From assembly GCA_004794655.1 (NCBI GenBank), contig SMMW01000018.1:16001-80000 (forward strand): DNA of 64,000 nt. The letters are read 5' to 3'. This document shows positions 10,424 through 23,101 of this stretch, one piece after another. Both the position numbers and the translations under genes were made by a program. The notes beneath the pieces are model-generated. The model worked only from the letters and a program-made list of their open reading frames with translations. It ran no database searches and had not been told where the DNA came from. This stretch comes from Marisa cornuarietis. Its lineage: Eukaryota > Mollusca > Gastropoda > Architaenioglossa > Ampullariidae. Each line of letters begins with the position of its first letter. The stretch's first letter is position 1.

Positions 10424-13400
10424 CACGCGCTCGTGTTGCAAAGGAAAAGCCAGGCAGTGAATACAGTCGTGTTCTCAAGACCGGCTGGCAATTAAGGAGA
10501 GACCCGGTGTCACCGACTACTTAATCCGTTAAAATTGCATGCCGTTAATTACAGTTTCATTCAAAGACAAAATTGGATAGATTCACAAATGAACAAACCC
10601 TGTGAAGCCCACAAGCTATCAGACACTAATCTATGGATTAGTATTTCACTACTCTATGGGTTATTTATTTATTTTTATTTATTTATTTATTTATTTTAAT
10701 CCTGCAAAAAGAAACAGGCCAGACTCTCACAATGAGCGCAATTTTTTTTATGAAAAATAAATGTGTGTGCATTTCTTTAACTCTATGACGAGTATTTTTA
10801 GTCGAATCTTTGAGACTGGAGATCCTACCTCGTCAACACATTGACAAATTTATAAAACTGACCATAAAGCCAATTTGCCCGAGAATTAAAGGTACAGCCT
10901 TTTTCACGTGCATAATCGTCTTGTACTCGGTCGTACACCTTGGTCATCGTCATGATACACTTTTAACCATTTACTTGCCCATCAAAGACAAATTATTGCA
11001 TGATCGTGACTAGAATAATGTTTTATGCGCTAAAACCAAGTTAAATCGAGATGTTTCCACGTGCGGGGTGGCCACCAGACCAGAACGAGAATCTCGCGCG
11101 AGGTCCTTCGCGTGACATCAGCATCAGGAACACATGGAAAAGTCACTTCACGCGCATCAAACGTGTCCTGACATTGCAATCTTCGCCATTATTTTCATTT
11201 CAAACTTTACATTCTTTGCGTGATGCTTAGTTCCGTAGATGAAGTTGATTTACAGATGTAATTAATTCGTGACAACATTGTACATTATGAAAAATGTTTT
11301 CGTAGGTCACAGAGGGACAGTCACAACAATAATTAGCTACTCATGAATTGTAAACTACATACAGTGACACTAGAGGCATTATTGTTATGTAAAGATTAGG
11401 AAATTAGATATATCTATGGATATACAAAGCAGTTTTCCCGTTCTGTACACATATTTCCTCGTTCTAATAATTTTTATATTTTCCTAATTTCTCTTTGTTT
11501 AACGAAGGAACACGGAAGTTACACCATAATTCTATAAATAGAAAGAATGAGAGAGAGATATAGAGAAAGCAAGTAAGCCTATTGAGTTGTGAAGCAAGAT
11601 CCATTTATAAACACAAATACAAAAAGAATCCCGTTAAATGTATTTTTAGAGACCGCGGAAATAATTCTGTGAAATGTTTTGAGTAAATCGCCTTCACAGC
11701 AATGAAGCCATGGCTAAGCTTCTTCCTCAGTTCTCACCTTTCCACCTCTTTGTTTACATTCACTCAGCCAGTGCTCAAGGAAGTCCACAATGAAAAAAAA
11801 ATGTTTTGATTCTTCGGAGAGGAGCTGAATTGAGGGGTAATGAACTTCCAGGTGACAAAATAATGTTGTGACAGTCTCCGGTTCAAGACGTGACAGGAAT
11901 TTTATTTTCATTGAAAATACGATACTGCATCGTAAAGAACTCTTGTAAAATATTGTAAACAAACCACATTCAGGTCACTATAAGCATCAGCAGTTTTCTC
12001 GTCTCCGTAGCTTTTCTGTTTATCTTCAGTGTCCACTGCAGACGAGGTTTGAGATTTCTCTCTAACTTGTGAAAGCTATATGAAGAGCCTTTGATATCGA
12101 ATTGGCGACAATGGCTAGATGCACATTCTAGCAGCATTTCCTTTATTTTTAAGCAGCACAAGGTTCAGCTTCAAGAGGTATATTCTGCTAACTTGGTCAG
12201 TCTGAGCTTTGGTCATCAACCACTACGCATGCGTGCGAGATTCTCCGAAATCCAAATAGCAGACAAAAGTTTTAATGCAAAACGGTTTCCATTTTATGTC
12301 GAAGTATGAGAAATTTTAATTAAAATGATTACAGACAGATAATGTACTTAGTAAGCATACTGGTACATTCACTATTAATTTGCAGAAAAGAAATATGAAC
12401 GTAGCAAAAGACGAGCTGAGTTGTGTCTTCTCCGAACGATCCTTTGCAGTCTGAACCAGTCTGACTGACGATCATCGTCGATCAAAATTTCATTCTAGTT
12501 AGAACCCAGGTTTGATAATAGTTCGCAAGCCATGTTTGGGGCGGGGGGAAAAAAGGTTCCCACAAGCGTGTAAAGGGACCCACTGCTTCAGGACTGACAG
12601 GATACCTCAAGAGGCCCAATGTAGAAGACAGGCTAAACACAAGAGAACTAGAGTGAGTGATGGTTTGGGACAGCTAGAGTAGTGAATACTGGCTTTGTGA
12701 GGACCAGTGAAAGAAGAAATGGGAAATAGAAATGAAACGTGACATCGGATGCTGATATTGATCAATAAATATCATAAAATATCACAAGCCATCAAATATT
12801 GTGGGAGCTGGCTGTCGTTTGGACAATGAGCGAGAAAGTAAGAGGACGCTAGGAAATGAGGGGAGAGAAGGGAGGTAACTGTGATGTGTCCACAAAATTG
12901 GCCGCTTTTCTTCTTGTTGTGTCTGTGTGTGTGTGAGAGAGAGAGAGAGAGAACAAAACAATACACAAGGGTTTTCTTATGCTTGTGTACTCTGCCTACT
13001 TCTGAAGTTCCTCGACAACTTCACAAATATTACAAAGTATTACACCATATATCTTGTGTGCTGAGTGCCTGTCCTCTCTACACTATACCTGTTCGACAAT
13101 CCGCGGCCTGCAGGAAATCACTATTAGGACAACTCGACAATTCAAACCCTTTTGTTTGCAAATTTGTACCAGTATTGAAACATTTGTATTTAATAGATCG
13201 CTGAAAAGTTTAGTATCGATGGGGCCAGCGCCACCGAGAGCCAGCCCTCTCCGGTCCTCTTGTTATTTTTGTTATCGTGATTATTTTCCCAGTATAATTA
13301 TACTAATATGCTTACAATTTGATTGTCAATATCTACATTTCATTTATTAATGTGATGCAGACTGCAAGCATTAGGACAAGTGCACTAGGATCTACATCAC

Positions 13401-15289
13401 TTCTTGAACATAGAGTTGTTTACATGTGACTGGTTAGTAAATAAAGAAAAAGGACTTTAAAAGATCAAACTTGTACCCCGCTCCATAGAAAACATCTCCA
13501 GAGTGAGAAATGCTACATCAACCTTTTTTTAAAAGAAAAAGACGGAAAAAAATCCACTGACCAAGGCCAGGCCCCATTCACAGCCGCGGGCCCGGGTACA
13601 CCAGACCCCCATTTTAGAGGTTCGGTTCGAAACTTAGTGACACCATTTCTATTTTTGTGATTCGTTTCTTGCAATTTTTAGCGGTAGGTTTCCCGGGTAG
13701 AACTACATAGGTTTTGATATAGGTATAGGGTAAACAAGGTAAATTTAACTAAGTTTTGGGGTTCTGCTCGGGTATGAAATTTTTATCAGTAATACTGTGC
13801 TGGAGAACTTGGTGACACGCAGAATGATCTTCACGCGCATCTTCTGAGCTTCCAGATTTGTCTGGAGTTCTGTAGCTATAAGCCTAATGTTATTCAACCA
13901 AGTATAACGAGCCTTTCAACGTCCTACTCCACCTTCACGGTTTAACTAACCCTCCACCACAACATACTGACAACGTAGTTTCTTGCTGTCCAGGCTGTGG
14001 ACACAAAGGCTTCCAAATTGCGTTCTCCCCCTCCGTCCTTTGCTGCAGATTAAAATGCAATCTGCACAAAGTGGGGAAATTGAATAAGCTCCTCACCTCG
14101 TTCGCGCAGAATTAGGTTTCCGCGAAGCCGTTGCACGAACAGCGAAAGCTTTTCTCTCTCCCCCCCCCTACCCCGTCTTGTTACCCGAAATTCACTCCCC
14201 GCCGCCAGATCCCATTCGCCGACGCTGATAAAATGGCGTTCTAAGTGAATTTCTGGGCTCTAACGACAAGGGAAAGACAATCCGAGAGGAGAGCGGAAGT
14301 ACTGCAGCGACTTGATGAAGAAGCGCGCCACACTTAGGGCTGACAAATTGTCTTCCCCTTCACTCGTCATTGTGGGGGCAACACGGCCCATCTCCTTGTC
14401 CTCCCCGGCCACCGGCCATCTTCCCCCCCCCCACACACACACACCTCCCTTTCATCCTCCTTCCCTTTCCGATGTGTCTCCGGAGCGACGACTGTTTGAT
14501 GTGCATGGAAGAGGCACTGAGAGTGCGAAGGTGACAGGATGACTGCGCCCGTCGCATGCAGACCGTAATGAAATTAGTCAAACCTGATCGCCTGCTTCCA
14601 CCAGTGGAGGGTCCCTTAACCCTTTCTCTCCAACTAGAACCCGAAACGATTTCGTCAACGACAGTCCAGTGCGAGGACAGATAATGATTCCAGCTTTTTA
14701 TTTTATTCGCGCGAACGCTGAACAAACATTTCTGATGACACCAGCAACCCTTTTGGCCAGGATTACATCATGATAAACAGACTTTTCTGCTGACGAAAGT
14801 CGCCGACAACGGACAAAGCCGGATGCCACCCTGCATGTGGCCTTATAACCCGATTACAGACAACGCCCCGGACTTGGAGGGACAGCCGTGCGACCCCCTG
14901 GCGACCCCCCAAGTGCCTGGCGCCCACCGCCGTGTGATGCCTGTGTTTGTTCTGATCAAGGAAGCCGGAGGTTGCAGCACGAGTCTGGCTACCGTCCTCG
15001 CGGTACGTTAATGGGCACGCTAATTGCTTAATTAATTCCCACGACCTCTGACCGGGGGGGGGGGAGGGGATGTCTCGTGGCTGGTCACGCTGCCCTTGCA
15101 CGTGCTGCTCGTTCAGCGCAAAGCGCGTGATGTCCACAGAGGGCGCCGCGAGCGGACCCCACTGCTACCCCGTCCCCCCCTCCCCGATTTTTCATCACTT
15201 TTTACGTTTCTTTGTCTGCTTGTCTCTTGTTTCCCTCTCCCTTTCACTCTTAGTGTATCTCGCCTATATCTCTCCTAACAAAATATTGT

Positions 15290-15830
15290 ATACTACGCAT
15301 GGATTGTCACATATTCCTATATTCACATCTCACGTTCATGTTCACATCTTCAGCTATTCTCATATTCAAATCTTTATACGCTCATTTTTTCGTGTTTACA
15401 TACACACATGTTCACGTGTTTACATATTCACAAATTCAAATGGTTTTGCTAATACATGCACATATTCAAAATATTTATACTCGAACATTCACGTGCCCTC
15501 CTGTTCAAATGTTTATATTCTCGTGTTCAGATATTAGTACGTTTACTCGTTCGCATACTCACAAATTCAAAAATGATTGGTTCAAATATTATGCTCAGAT
15601 AGTCACGTGCTTCACTGTTCAGGTATCCGTCTCCGCATACTCGCATGTTCACGTCTTCCTTTATTCAACTATTCACACCTTCTGTCTTTATCCTTACAAT
15701 TTACCGTTTTCGTAGTCTTGCTTGCATATCCCACGTGCTCACACATTCAAAGATGCATTCTCACACTTCGTGTTCACATTTGTCCATGTCGAACTGTTCA
15801 CATATGTGTTCACAGACAGGTAGAGTCAGA
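15290..15830. repeat. Degenerate TTCACAT/TATTCA-rich block
   Basis: More than 500 nt built from variants of CATATTCA, TTCACGTG and GTTCACAT, with no constant long period. It looks like an old, eroded short-unit satellite. Confidence 0.7.
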
Positions 15831-16316
15831 TATGAACTGCAAGCTGCCGCTCACACACACAACGGCGCAAGACAGGAAGTGACGCGTGAACGAACAACGG
15901 GTTTGTTGTTGTTTTTTTTGAGGGGGCAGATTTTCATTTTCCGTGTTTCATTGACATGCTCCCTTCATTTAAATCGATGGAAATTCTGCTTGAATAAGCA
16001 GTGGCGAAATGAAGGAAATAGATTGCGGTAAAAACTTTCCTCTCTAAACTTGAAATGATCTGCGCCGCCCGGAGGCTACCGATAGTTCGTGACAATGCTG
16101 TTGGCTACAAAGGATCTGCTGACAACTCTGAACCTCCAACAAAAATGCTGCAAACAGAAACCATTCTGCAGCCTGGGACAACAATTTAGAAGAACAGTCG
16201 TTTAATTAACAAATGAAATTTCGTTTGCTCTCTTATACATTATAGTTTGTTTTAAGAGAAACATCACGGACACGAAATCTTCGGAAAGTGTCCCGCGAAG
16301 TTGGGAGCAAATAATT

Positions 16317-16326
16317 TGTGTGTGTG

Positions 16327-16361
<35 letters not shown>
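16317..16361. repeat. (GT)n microsatellite
   Basis: GT run with one TTT interruption. Confidence 0.9.
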
Positions 16362-17858
16362 CGTTCCCTCTTTATAAATAGCTGTAGCAGTTTTGTTCTT
16401 ATGTATGTGCTGTGGCATCGGATCTCACTTTGTTTTGTGAAACGTTGCTAAAATATTTTATCTTTTAACTTTTTCATTATCTTATTTAATTATTTAAAAA
16501 TGATTTTTTAAATAAATATCGATATCTTGGTTTGGTTTTGGTTAGTTGGGAATCCCGAACATGAAGCTCGATAGATGCCTAACTTCATTGATGGTCGCAG
16601 CCGCTGCCGCTGAGGCAAGACCAGAGACACTGAGTGTTAATGAGGTGTTGCCATGACAGCAAACCTACTTTAGTGAAGTCACATCCGCTGAAATTGTGAT
16701 TTCTTTGACAGAGCAGGAGAACAGCTCCATGTTCAAAGGCTCGTTCGTAACCGAGTTACTTGTTCAAAATTAGGGAATTAACATCAGCCTTGATCTAATT
16801 TTTAATTACACAGCTGAAAAGTGCCAAGGGAAGCTACTCTTTGTACTCCACCGTTGCATGACGGGTAACGTCCATCCAGGCAGAAGACAAAAAAACAAAA
16901 AACAAAACAACAAAAACAAAATCACGGTCAGTTGTAAGTAAGCTACGGTTCATGCACACACCCGCTTAATACAAGCGGTTTAGCCGTTGGAAGCAATATT
17001 TCGGCCAATATAAATTATTTCCTGTTGCGATCATACGGCTTTGGTTATCGACTAACCATTCACATCGTTTAGCCGGAAAAATTTGCAAGACGATTTTTCC
17101 CCGGTCTGGTTTTCAAAGAATGCGCTTCCCATCTTCCACAGCAAATTGCATACACTTCATAACGCACGTGCATCGTTAGTGGCGGCCATCCCGTGCAACA
17201 CAGCATCGCACACGTGGATTCTTCTTGATCAAATTCTCATCTGGTTTCCTTCCTGCCTGCACCTCGCTTTCGCTTAGCACTCTTCGACTGCTCATTGTGA
17301 TCTTGTGACACGAAGATGCTATAAAACAGGCACGAAAAATTCCAGCCTCGTAACTGATTTCCCCGAAGCGCTGTCTTGAGAGCTGCTCCAGGTCTGGTGC
17401 ATATTACCACCCGCCCCAAGATGCTGTGCGCGGCAGAAAGCCCTGCTTTTTTGTTCGTAAACGAGGGTTTGCTTTGCTGTACTCGACTACAGCCCTAGTT
17501 GAGTAGTGCCTCAGATATTGTGGTTGTTGTTTTTTTTTTCGAAAAGCATCAAATAAGCACAGTTCGAACGAGCTACATGCAGGGCTGGTTGCACATTTAG
17601 GGAGATCAAAGTCGTCGCTAGGGGAGGGGGGGGTAAGCACGGAGGGGATGAGGGGAGTAGTCTCGTCGAGATGGGGAAAAGGTATGGAGGTAATAGGGGA
17701 AATGTTAGTGCTTTATGGTCAGGGTGGTGCTGCTGCTTTATCATTAAATTTAAAGCTTTGACTTGACCTGAACAACCAAAATTATTGTTGAATGTGGCAT
17801 CAATATTTGGTTAAGGGAGGGAGAAACATAGCTTTTTGTGTTTTTTGTTTTGTTTGTT

Positions 17859-17935
17859 TGTGTGTGTGTTGGTGTAGTGTGGTGTGTGTGTGTGTGTGTC
17901 GGTGTGGTGTGTGTTTGTATGTGTGTGTTGTTTTG
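17859..17935. repeat. Interrupted GT-rich microsatellite
   Basis: GT runs broken by GGTGTAG and similar units. Confidence 0.85.
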
Positions 17936-20039
17936 TTCAGAGTGCGAAATTGCCGAGCACCGGTCATCAAGTACACTTTTCGCATCGTTCTATCACTCTG
18001 ACTCATTCGCCATTGCCAACCGAAAGAACAGCGGTGAGAATTACATAATAAAATACTTGAGTGCATGTTCGGATAGATGAGAGAGCCTTTGTTCTGTTTG
18101 CCTGATGTGCTGCTTTGTTCTAGAAACTTCTGACCGACTGCTAAGCAGGGACGTGCAGGCGCAATTTGTTAGCAGGACATGTCGCTTCCCTCCCTGTCAG
18201 GACTCATACCCCCCCACACACACACACACACACACAAGCACTTCCTCCCCTACCTCTCTCACCGCCATTATCCTTAACGGTAGATTTATTCTGATGTTGC
18301 GAATGTTGCGTGGCGGTTGCTTTGTCGTCTTTGATTCGCGGCTGTCAAGGTCAGGCCATTTAGCATCAACATCCATTTAATTTGCAATCCGAAGAGCTGC
18401 ATGGCCTGCTTATTGCCCTTAGAAGAAGAGTGGCTGACAATAGCAAAGGAGAGAGAGAGAAAGGGAAAGAATTCTGCACACCATGGCGTATTTTTTTAAC
18501 GTCCACAGATACTGTCTCTCTTAAACCACCTCGTTCGGGTCACGTGACGCTGACGATGACTAATGAGAGCAAGTGTTTTCTGGTCGTGGCAATTAAAAAC
18601 TGGGATGTTGTTTGCGACGGAGGGAGGGAGGGAGGGGAAGAACTTGGCCAGGCAGATCTGACGGTTTTGTTGGGGGACTAGTTCGCCTGATTTTCTAAAG
18701 AGAATGCCAGCAAGGACTAGCGAGGATTACTGAGGAGAGAGAGAGTGGGCGTTGTGGGGGGGGGCTGAGTACAACTTCTTTTAACTCGAGTTGAGCTGCC
18801 AGTGGAGTGAGCGCTGCCCTGGGCGCTGGAGTCGGGAAAAGCATCTTCAGCAGGCCAAGCATGCAGCATGAACGGAACCAAAATGAGATGAAGGGAAAAA
18901 CAGGGCATCGGAGAAATAAGAAGGTACAGGAAAGAGGTATTAAAAAGAATTTCTCCGAAGAACCAGGAGCCTCGGCCCTGGGAGAAGAGAGGGAGTTAGC
19001 GGAGGGGGCGAAAAAAAATATGCATTGATCAGGGGACGCAATCATGCGGCAGGCTATGTAATGAAGCGAGATGGATAAAGGGCCAGTACTGCCGTCTACT
19101 GTCAGGGAATCGATAACAGCTACGACTGCTGAATGAGAACGCCAGGGGGTATGAGGTGTAGGGTGGTTGAGGAGCTGAGGAAGCACGTGATGGGCGAGGG
19201 GTGGTTAGGGGTAGAGTGGTATGCGAAAAGGGAGAGAGACAGTAGATAATTGAGAACTGCAGGAAACATGAAAGGTGTTTAGGGGAGGGACACGAACGGA
19301 GGAGAAGGAGAATAGGGGCTAATGCCGGCTGAGAAGCTGAGGCTGGAGATGGTTAAGGAGGTAGCTAAGGAGTGAGAGGGGAGCAGCGGACTGTAGTACC
19401 TCGGAGGCAGTAATGTACCGTAAATACTACGGAGATACCGTAACATCGCTACCTCGGCGGTAGCAAGCGACTGGAAGCAAAGGAAGTCTCCGAGGTGGCG
19501 AAGCGCGGGTACCCTAGAAGTCCGTGTCTGCGGCTGGTCTAGGGAAAAGGGAACCTTAAGGGCTGTGATGGATGTAGCCTGTGATAGATGTAGCCTTTGA
19601 CAGGTACTGTCGCTGTAGACCAACCATCCCTTTATGTTAGCAACCAATCTAGTATCACTGGTTACTCGTGCCATCCTTTCATCGAGCTTTCTTTTACCGA
19701 GGAAAAAGTCGTTCTTTGTACACATCAGCTTGCATGTAACAGAGCAGTTAAGGAAGCAAATCACGCGAGAAACGGCGAGAAAGTGCGAGAGAAAGAAAGA
19801 AGAAGTGAGAGAGAGAGTGGTCACCCTTGAGATGAGTGTAAAGAGCGGATCCCTCACCTCCTCCAGCGCAAAGCGATGCATGTTCCTTTGATGGGACAGA
19901 GGCAATCAATAACCAGTTAGAGTGAGCAGCGCTAATGAAGTCTTATCAAAGAATGCAACTTTCACACCACAATTCTCGCACTTTTCTCAGCTGCTCAACT
20001 ATAAGTACAGACATGTGACGCGGATTGGCGTCGAGGGGG

Positions 20040-20041
20040 GA

Positions 20042-20081
<40 letters not shown>

Positions 20082-20084
20082 AAA
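20040..20084. repeat. (GAAA)n microsatellite
   Basis: About 11 AAAG units. Confidence 0.95.
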
Positions 20085-20355
20085 ATTTTTAACACAACCC
20101 ATTTTAAGAATGATGGCGTCACAAGCACGCTCTTGTCATGCCTGCTTCCAAAAATATCTGATGAATATGTTGATGAGCCGTGTTTTATTCAAAGAATTGT
20201 CCTAGACCTTACATTCATGGTAAGGAGCATCGGGGGGGAGGAACAAGCGAATTAATTTATGTAGAGGGAAGTGATGCAAGATGGCGCAGTCTGCACTCTT
20301 GGATATAGTATACTCCTAGTCGTGGCAGGCAAACACTATGAACAAACACATATCC

Positions 20356-20405
<50 letters not shown>
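20356..20405. repeat. (GT)n(GA)n microsatellite 22 nt past the exon 3 donor
   Basis: GT 20356-20374, then GA 20374-20405 with one AAA interruption. On the gene strand it reads (UC)n(AC)n. Confidence 0.95.
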
Positions 20406-20427
20406 TCAGTGCGGGTGCATGATGTAC

Positions 20428-20535
20428 CCTGTAGACGTGAGCGCACAAGCCCTTGTCGACGGTCTGCCCGCAGTACTCGTACTTTGCCACTGTTGTTAAC
20501 AGCCAGGACTTCTTCCAGAGCACGCGCTGGATCAT
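20428..20535 (-). CDS. GALNT: GALNT exon 3: catalytic domain, helix to the R-x-GL-x-R motif
   Basis: Encodes residues 355 (completed) to 390 plus one base of 391. The acceptor is GATGTTACAG/AT and the donor CTACAGG/GTACAT. Residues include the helix DPARALEEVLAV and strand KVRVLRA, then RRQGLVRSRLQG, matching the family signature (R-E-G-L-I-R-A-R-x-x-G) that lines the sugar-nucleotide site. Its 108 nt are a multiple of three and both sides are phase 1, so skipping would keep the frame but remove part of the donor site. Complementary simple repeats lie on both sides (20356-20405 and 20578-20704). Confidence 0.92.
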
Positions 20536-20577
20536 CTGTAACATCAGAACGAAAAAAAAATATTATGGCCGTCTCAT

Positions 20578-20635
20578 TCTCTCTCTCTCTCTCTCGTGGA
20601 TACCAACACAAATTCTTCAAACCCTATATGCCTGC

Positions 20636-20704
<69 letters not shown>
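20578..20704. repeat. (CT)n and (CA)n tracts upstream of exon 3
   Basis: CT 20578-20595 and a perfect 64-nt CA run 20641-20704. On the gene strand these read (UG)n then (AG)n ahead of exon 3. Confidence 0.95.
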
Positions 20705-20706
<2 letters not shown>

Positions 20707-21364
20707 CATTGACCTGCACTTACATCTATCCAGAAACATGCATGCATCCACGCAGACGATATGTAGGAGTGGGGGAAAGAGAAAGAGAGAATAGGAGGAA
20801 GGTGGAGGAACAACTAAGAGCTAGTCTCCCTACTCCCCCGCCTGACTGCACCACTGCGTCTAATTTTGTCGGCGCGTTCAAACCCCGAGCCCTCTCTTCC
20901 TTTGAAAAGTTGTCTTTCAACCCTCGGGCGGGTCTGACGAGATTTCATAACAGTTCAATAGCCCGTCCCGTGCACTCGCTACGGCAGTGACTGGCTGCAA
21001 GGCCTCAAAAGACTTTAATGAAGCTGCCTCCTCCCTCGTCTCAGCTCGGGCCCATGTCAGGTCCTGATCGGGGCTTCTTGTCCGCTGTCACATCTTTCCT
21101 CACACCATGTTAGTGTTCGTGTGGTCACCAACACTTGTAACGGCTCCTATGTGTTTACGTCATTGTAGTTCTGCACCTCATTTTTAACAGTTAGTTGCAA
21201 GCTTTGGTAGCATTATCAAGATCATGTTGTGAAAAAACGCTTCCAAACTGCTTTGTTCATAATTAAATAATTAAAATTAGTTATAATTTGATGGCTGAGG
21301 TACTGCGAGTAAGAAGCATTGTTAATTGGTGTAAATAACTCATCATACTTTTAACTACGTGTTA

Positions 21365-21450
21365 TTATAATAATTATAATAAATAATAATAAAGTGAACT
21401 TAAGTAGTGCCATATCCCGGCCCTATAGACAAGCTCATGGCGCTTTACAG
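21365..21450 (-). mobile_element. LINE/SINE 3' tail, reverse orientation
   Basis: The minus strand reads AAGCGCCATGAGC, then a GGCACTACTTAAGTTCACTT stretch, then (TTA)n. The layout matches the other tails. Confidence 0.4.
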
Positions 21451-21966
21451 AAAAAAGACACACAGAGAGACATACACGGACGCAGGCAACATGGCAGTCA
21501 GAGTTGTTATCTATATAGAATGCCATATAACATGAAAGTTATGTAGTCAGAAGTTTCTCCCAGTTTGCACAATTCGTGTGTAAAACTAAACCGGAGTGTA
21601 AATGCTCCTATCCACGCCACAGGTCCAGTCCTTGAACGGATGTAACATGGAGATGTCTCTTTTGTTGTTGTTGTTGGTGGTGGTTTTGTTTGTTTGTTTG
21701 TTTGGCTGCTAATTGGTTTGCCAACAAAACGTCTCTTTCAAAACCAAAATGAGTTTACAAAACATTCGAAAGAGAAACAGTGCAAATCCACTGATTTAAT
21801 ATTTTCAAGACGTTCAGCTCCTCGCCATCCTTCATGAGTCGCAAATCCAGAAACATTCATGTATCGTCAGACACTTTCATATCTCGTTTTAGTGTGGTTG
21901 TCAAAACAGTGGGAGAATTCTCAGCAAAAATGATATAACGGAAGATTGATGTCTCCCGCCTATACT

Positions 21967-22014
21967 CGACCAAGACCATGAGGGTCGGGGATTAAAGATT
22001 CAAATTTTGTCTCC
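21967..22014 (+). mobile_element. SINE-like fragment, copy A
   Basis: CGACCAAGACCATGAGGGTC, then GGGGATTAAAGATTCAAATT, then TTGTCTCC. It matches the reverse complement of 23046-23101 over about 45 nt. TTCAAAT is B-box like. Confidence 0.5.
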
Positions 22015-23045
22015 AAACGCATTAATTGTTTTTCCTATACTGGGCTGAACTATTTTTCTGTAGAATTAGCTGCTGGTCGTCGTAAAACATCATGAGCCAA
22101 CAGAGAGAGAGAGAGAGAAAGAAAGCGAGATAAATGTTATGCATTAAACATTATTTGTTTCTCTCTTTCTTTCTAGAAGAATAGGCTGATGGTTTGGGGA
22201 TGACCGTGAACCTCAGCGAAACCAGAGTCATCGTGTTTTTCAAAGATTTGAAATATCAGCCATCAATGTGCACCAATATCGCCTTAAAAATGATGTATTC
22301 GCTAGCCAGTTGATTTATCCCTCGATGCAAACATGAGAGTAAAGATAAGGTAAGCCTGTTGTTTGACTGTGCTGCCTATTAAAGAGAGTGTAAGTTGTGT
22401 ATTAAAACCTACAAGACCATATGTTCATGGTACCAATGGAGTCATGCGAGTCTTTCTAGATAAATCTGAAGCAACCATCAAATAAATTACTAGATATTTG
22501 TATCAAGTATTCACAAACAGACATGAAACCTAAACATTCATATCGACAAGTGGAAATGTTAAGATGTAAAATATAATGTCATTACAACTATTATTGATGT
22601 TTTTTTATATAATTTCCCTCTTGAAAGAAAACCAAAATGTTCTCTCAATAAAGAATCTCTCTCTCTCTCTGTTGACTTATGATTTTTACAACGATCAGCA
22701 ACTAAGTGTAATATCACAGCAAACTATTCAACCCTAGCATCGAAAATATTATGCTATATACAGCAAATGTTAAAACCTGATTTGATTTGTGTGTCAATTA
22801 AACCGGTCTTTCCACGGCACCTGCTTAATTCGTCGCAGGTTGGGAGAGATGACAGGCTATTGAAACTTTTGCCTATGTTATAGCAGATGGATTGCCTTGT
22901 TATTTTTTTATTTCTATTATCATGTGTGTATGCTATTTTGTTTATATGTATGTTGCTTAAATTTTGAATATTCTATGTATGATTGTAAGTGTTGTACACG
23001 TATGTATGCGGCATAAAAATGTCAAAAAAAATAATTATATCTATA

Positions 23046-23101
23046 CGTGCCGGAGGCGAAATTTGAACCTTCAGTCCCCGAGCCTCACGGTCTTGGTCCA
23101 G
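23046..23101 (-). mobile_element. SINE-like fragment, copy B
   Basis: The minus strand reads GGACCAAGACCGTGAGGCTC, then GGGGACTGAAGGTTCAAATT, then TCGCCTCC. It is copy A in the opposite orientation with an intact GGTTCAAAT B box. Confidence 0.5.

Larger units (their letters stand above)
10248..20427 (-). other. Intron 3
   Basis: A 10.2-kb intron. Contents: a CA microsatellite (10373-10420), a TTTA run (10662-10699), a GT/GA tract (12917-12952), a CpG-richer block (about 14020-15170), a degenerate TTCA/CACAT-rich block (15290-15830), GT tracts (16317-16361, 17859-17935), a CA tract (18213-18236), a purine-rich stretch (18440-19380), a GAAA tract (20040-20084) and the GT/GA tract beside exon 3. 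No exon on the gene strand was recognised. Confidence 0.8.

Noticed and set aside
18695..19186. 163-codon minus-strand frame
   Set aside because: Shadow of a purine-rich stretch, low complexity, no family match and no splice support.
19850..19890. Possible microexon HRFALEE with AAAG acceptor and GTGAGG donor
   Set aside because: Exons 3 and 4 join with exact family spacing, so an insert is not expected, and the acceptor has no good pyrimidine tract.
19279..19905. 208-codon minus-strand reading frame in intron 3
   Set aside because: Purine/pyrimidine-biased DNA gives long stop-free runs; the peptide is Ser/Leu/Pro-rich with no domain. GALNT needs no exon here.
20409..20990. 193-codon plus-strand frame overlapping exon 3
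   Set aside because: It is antisense to a well-supported exon and runs through the CA microsatellite (poly Thr-His), so it is a shadow.
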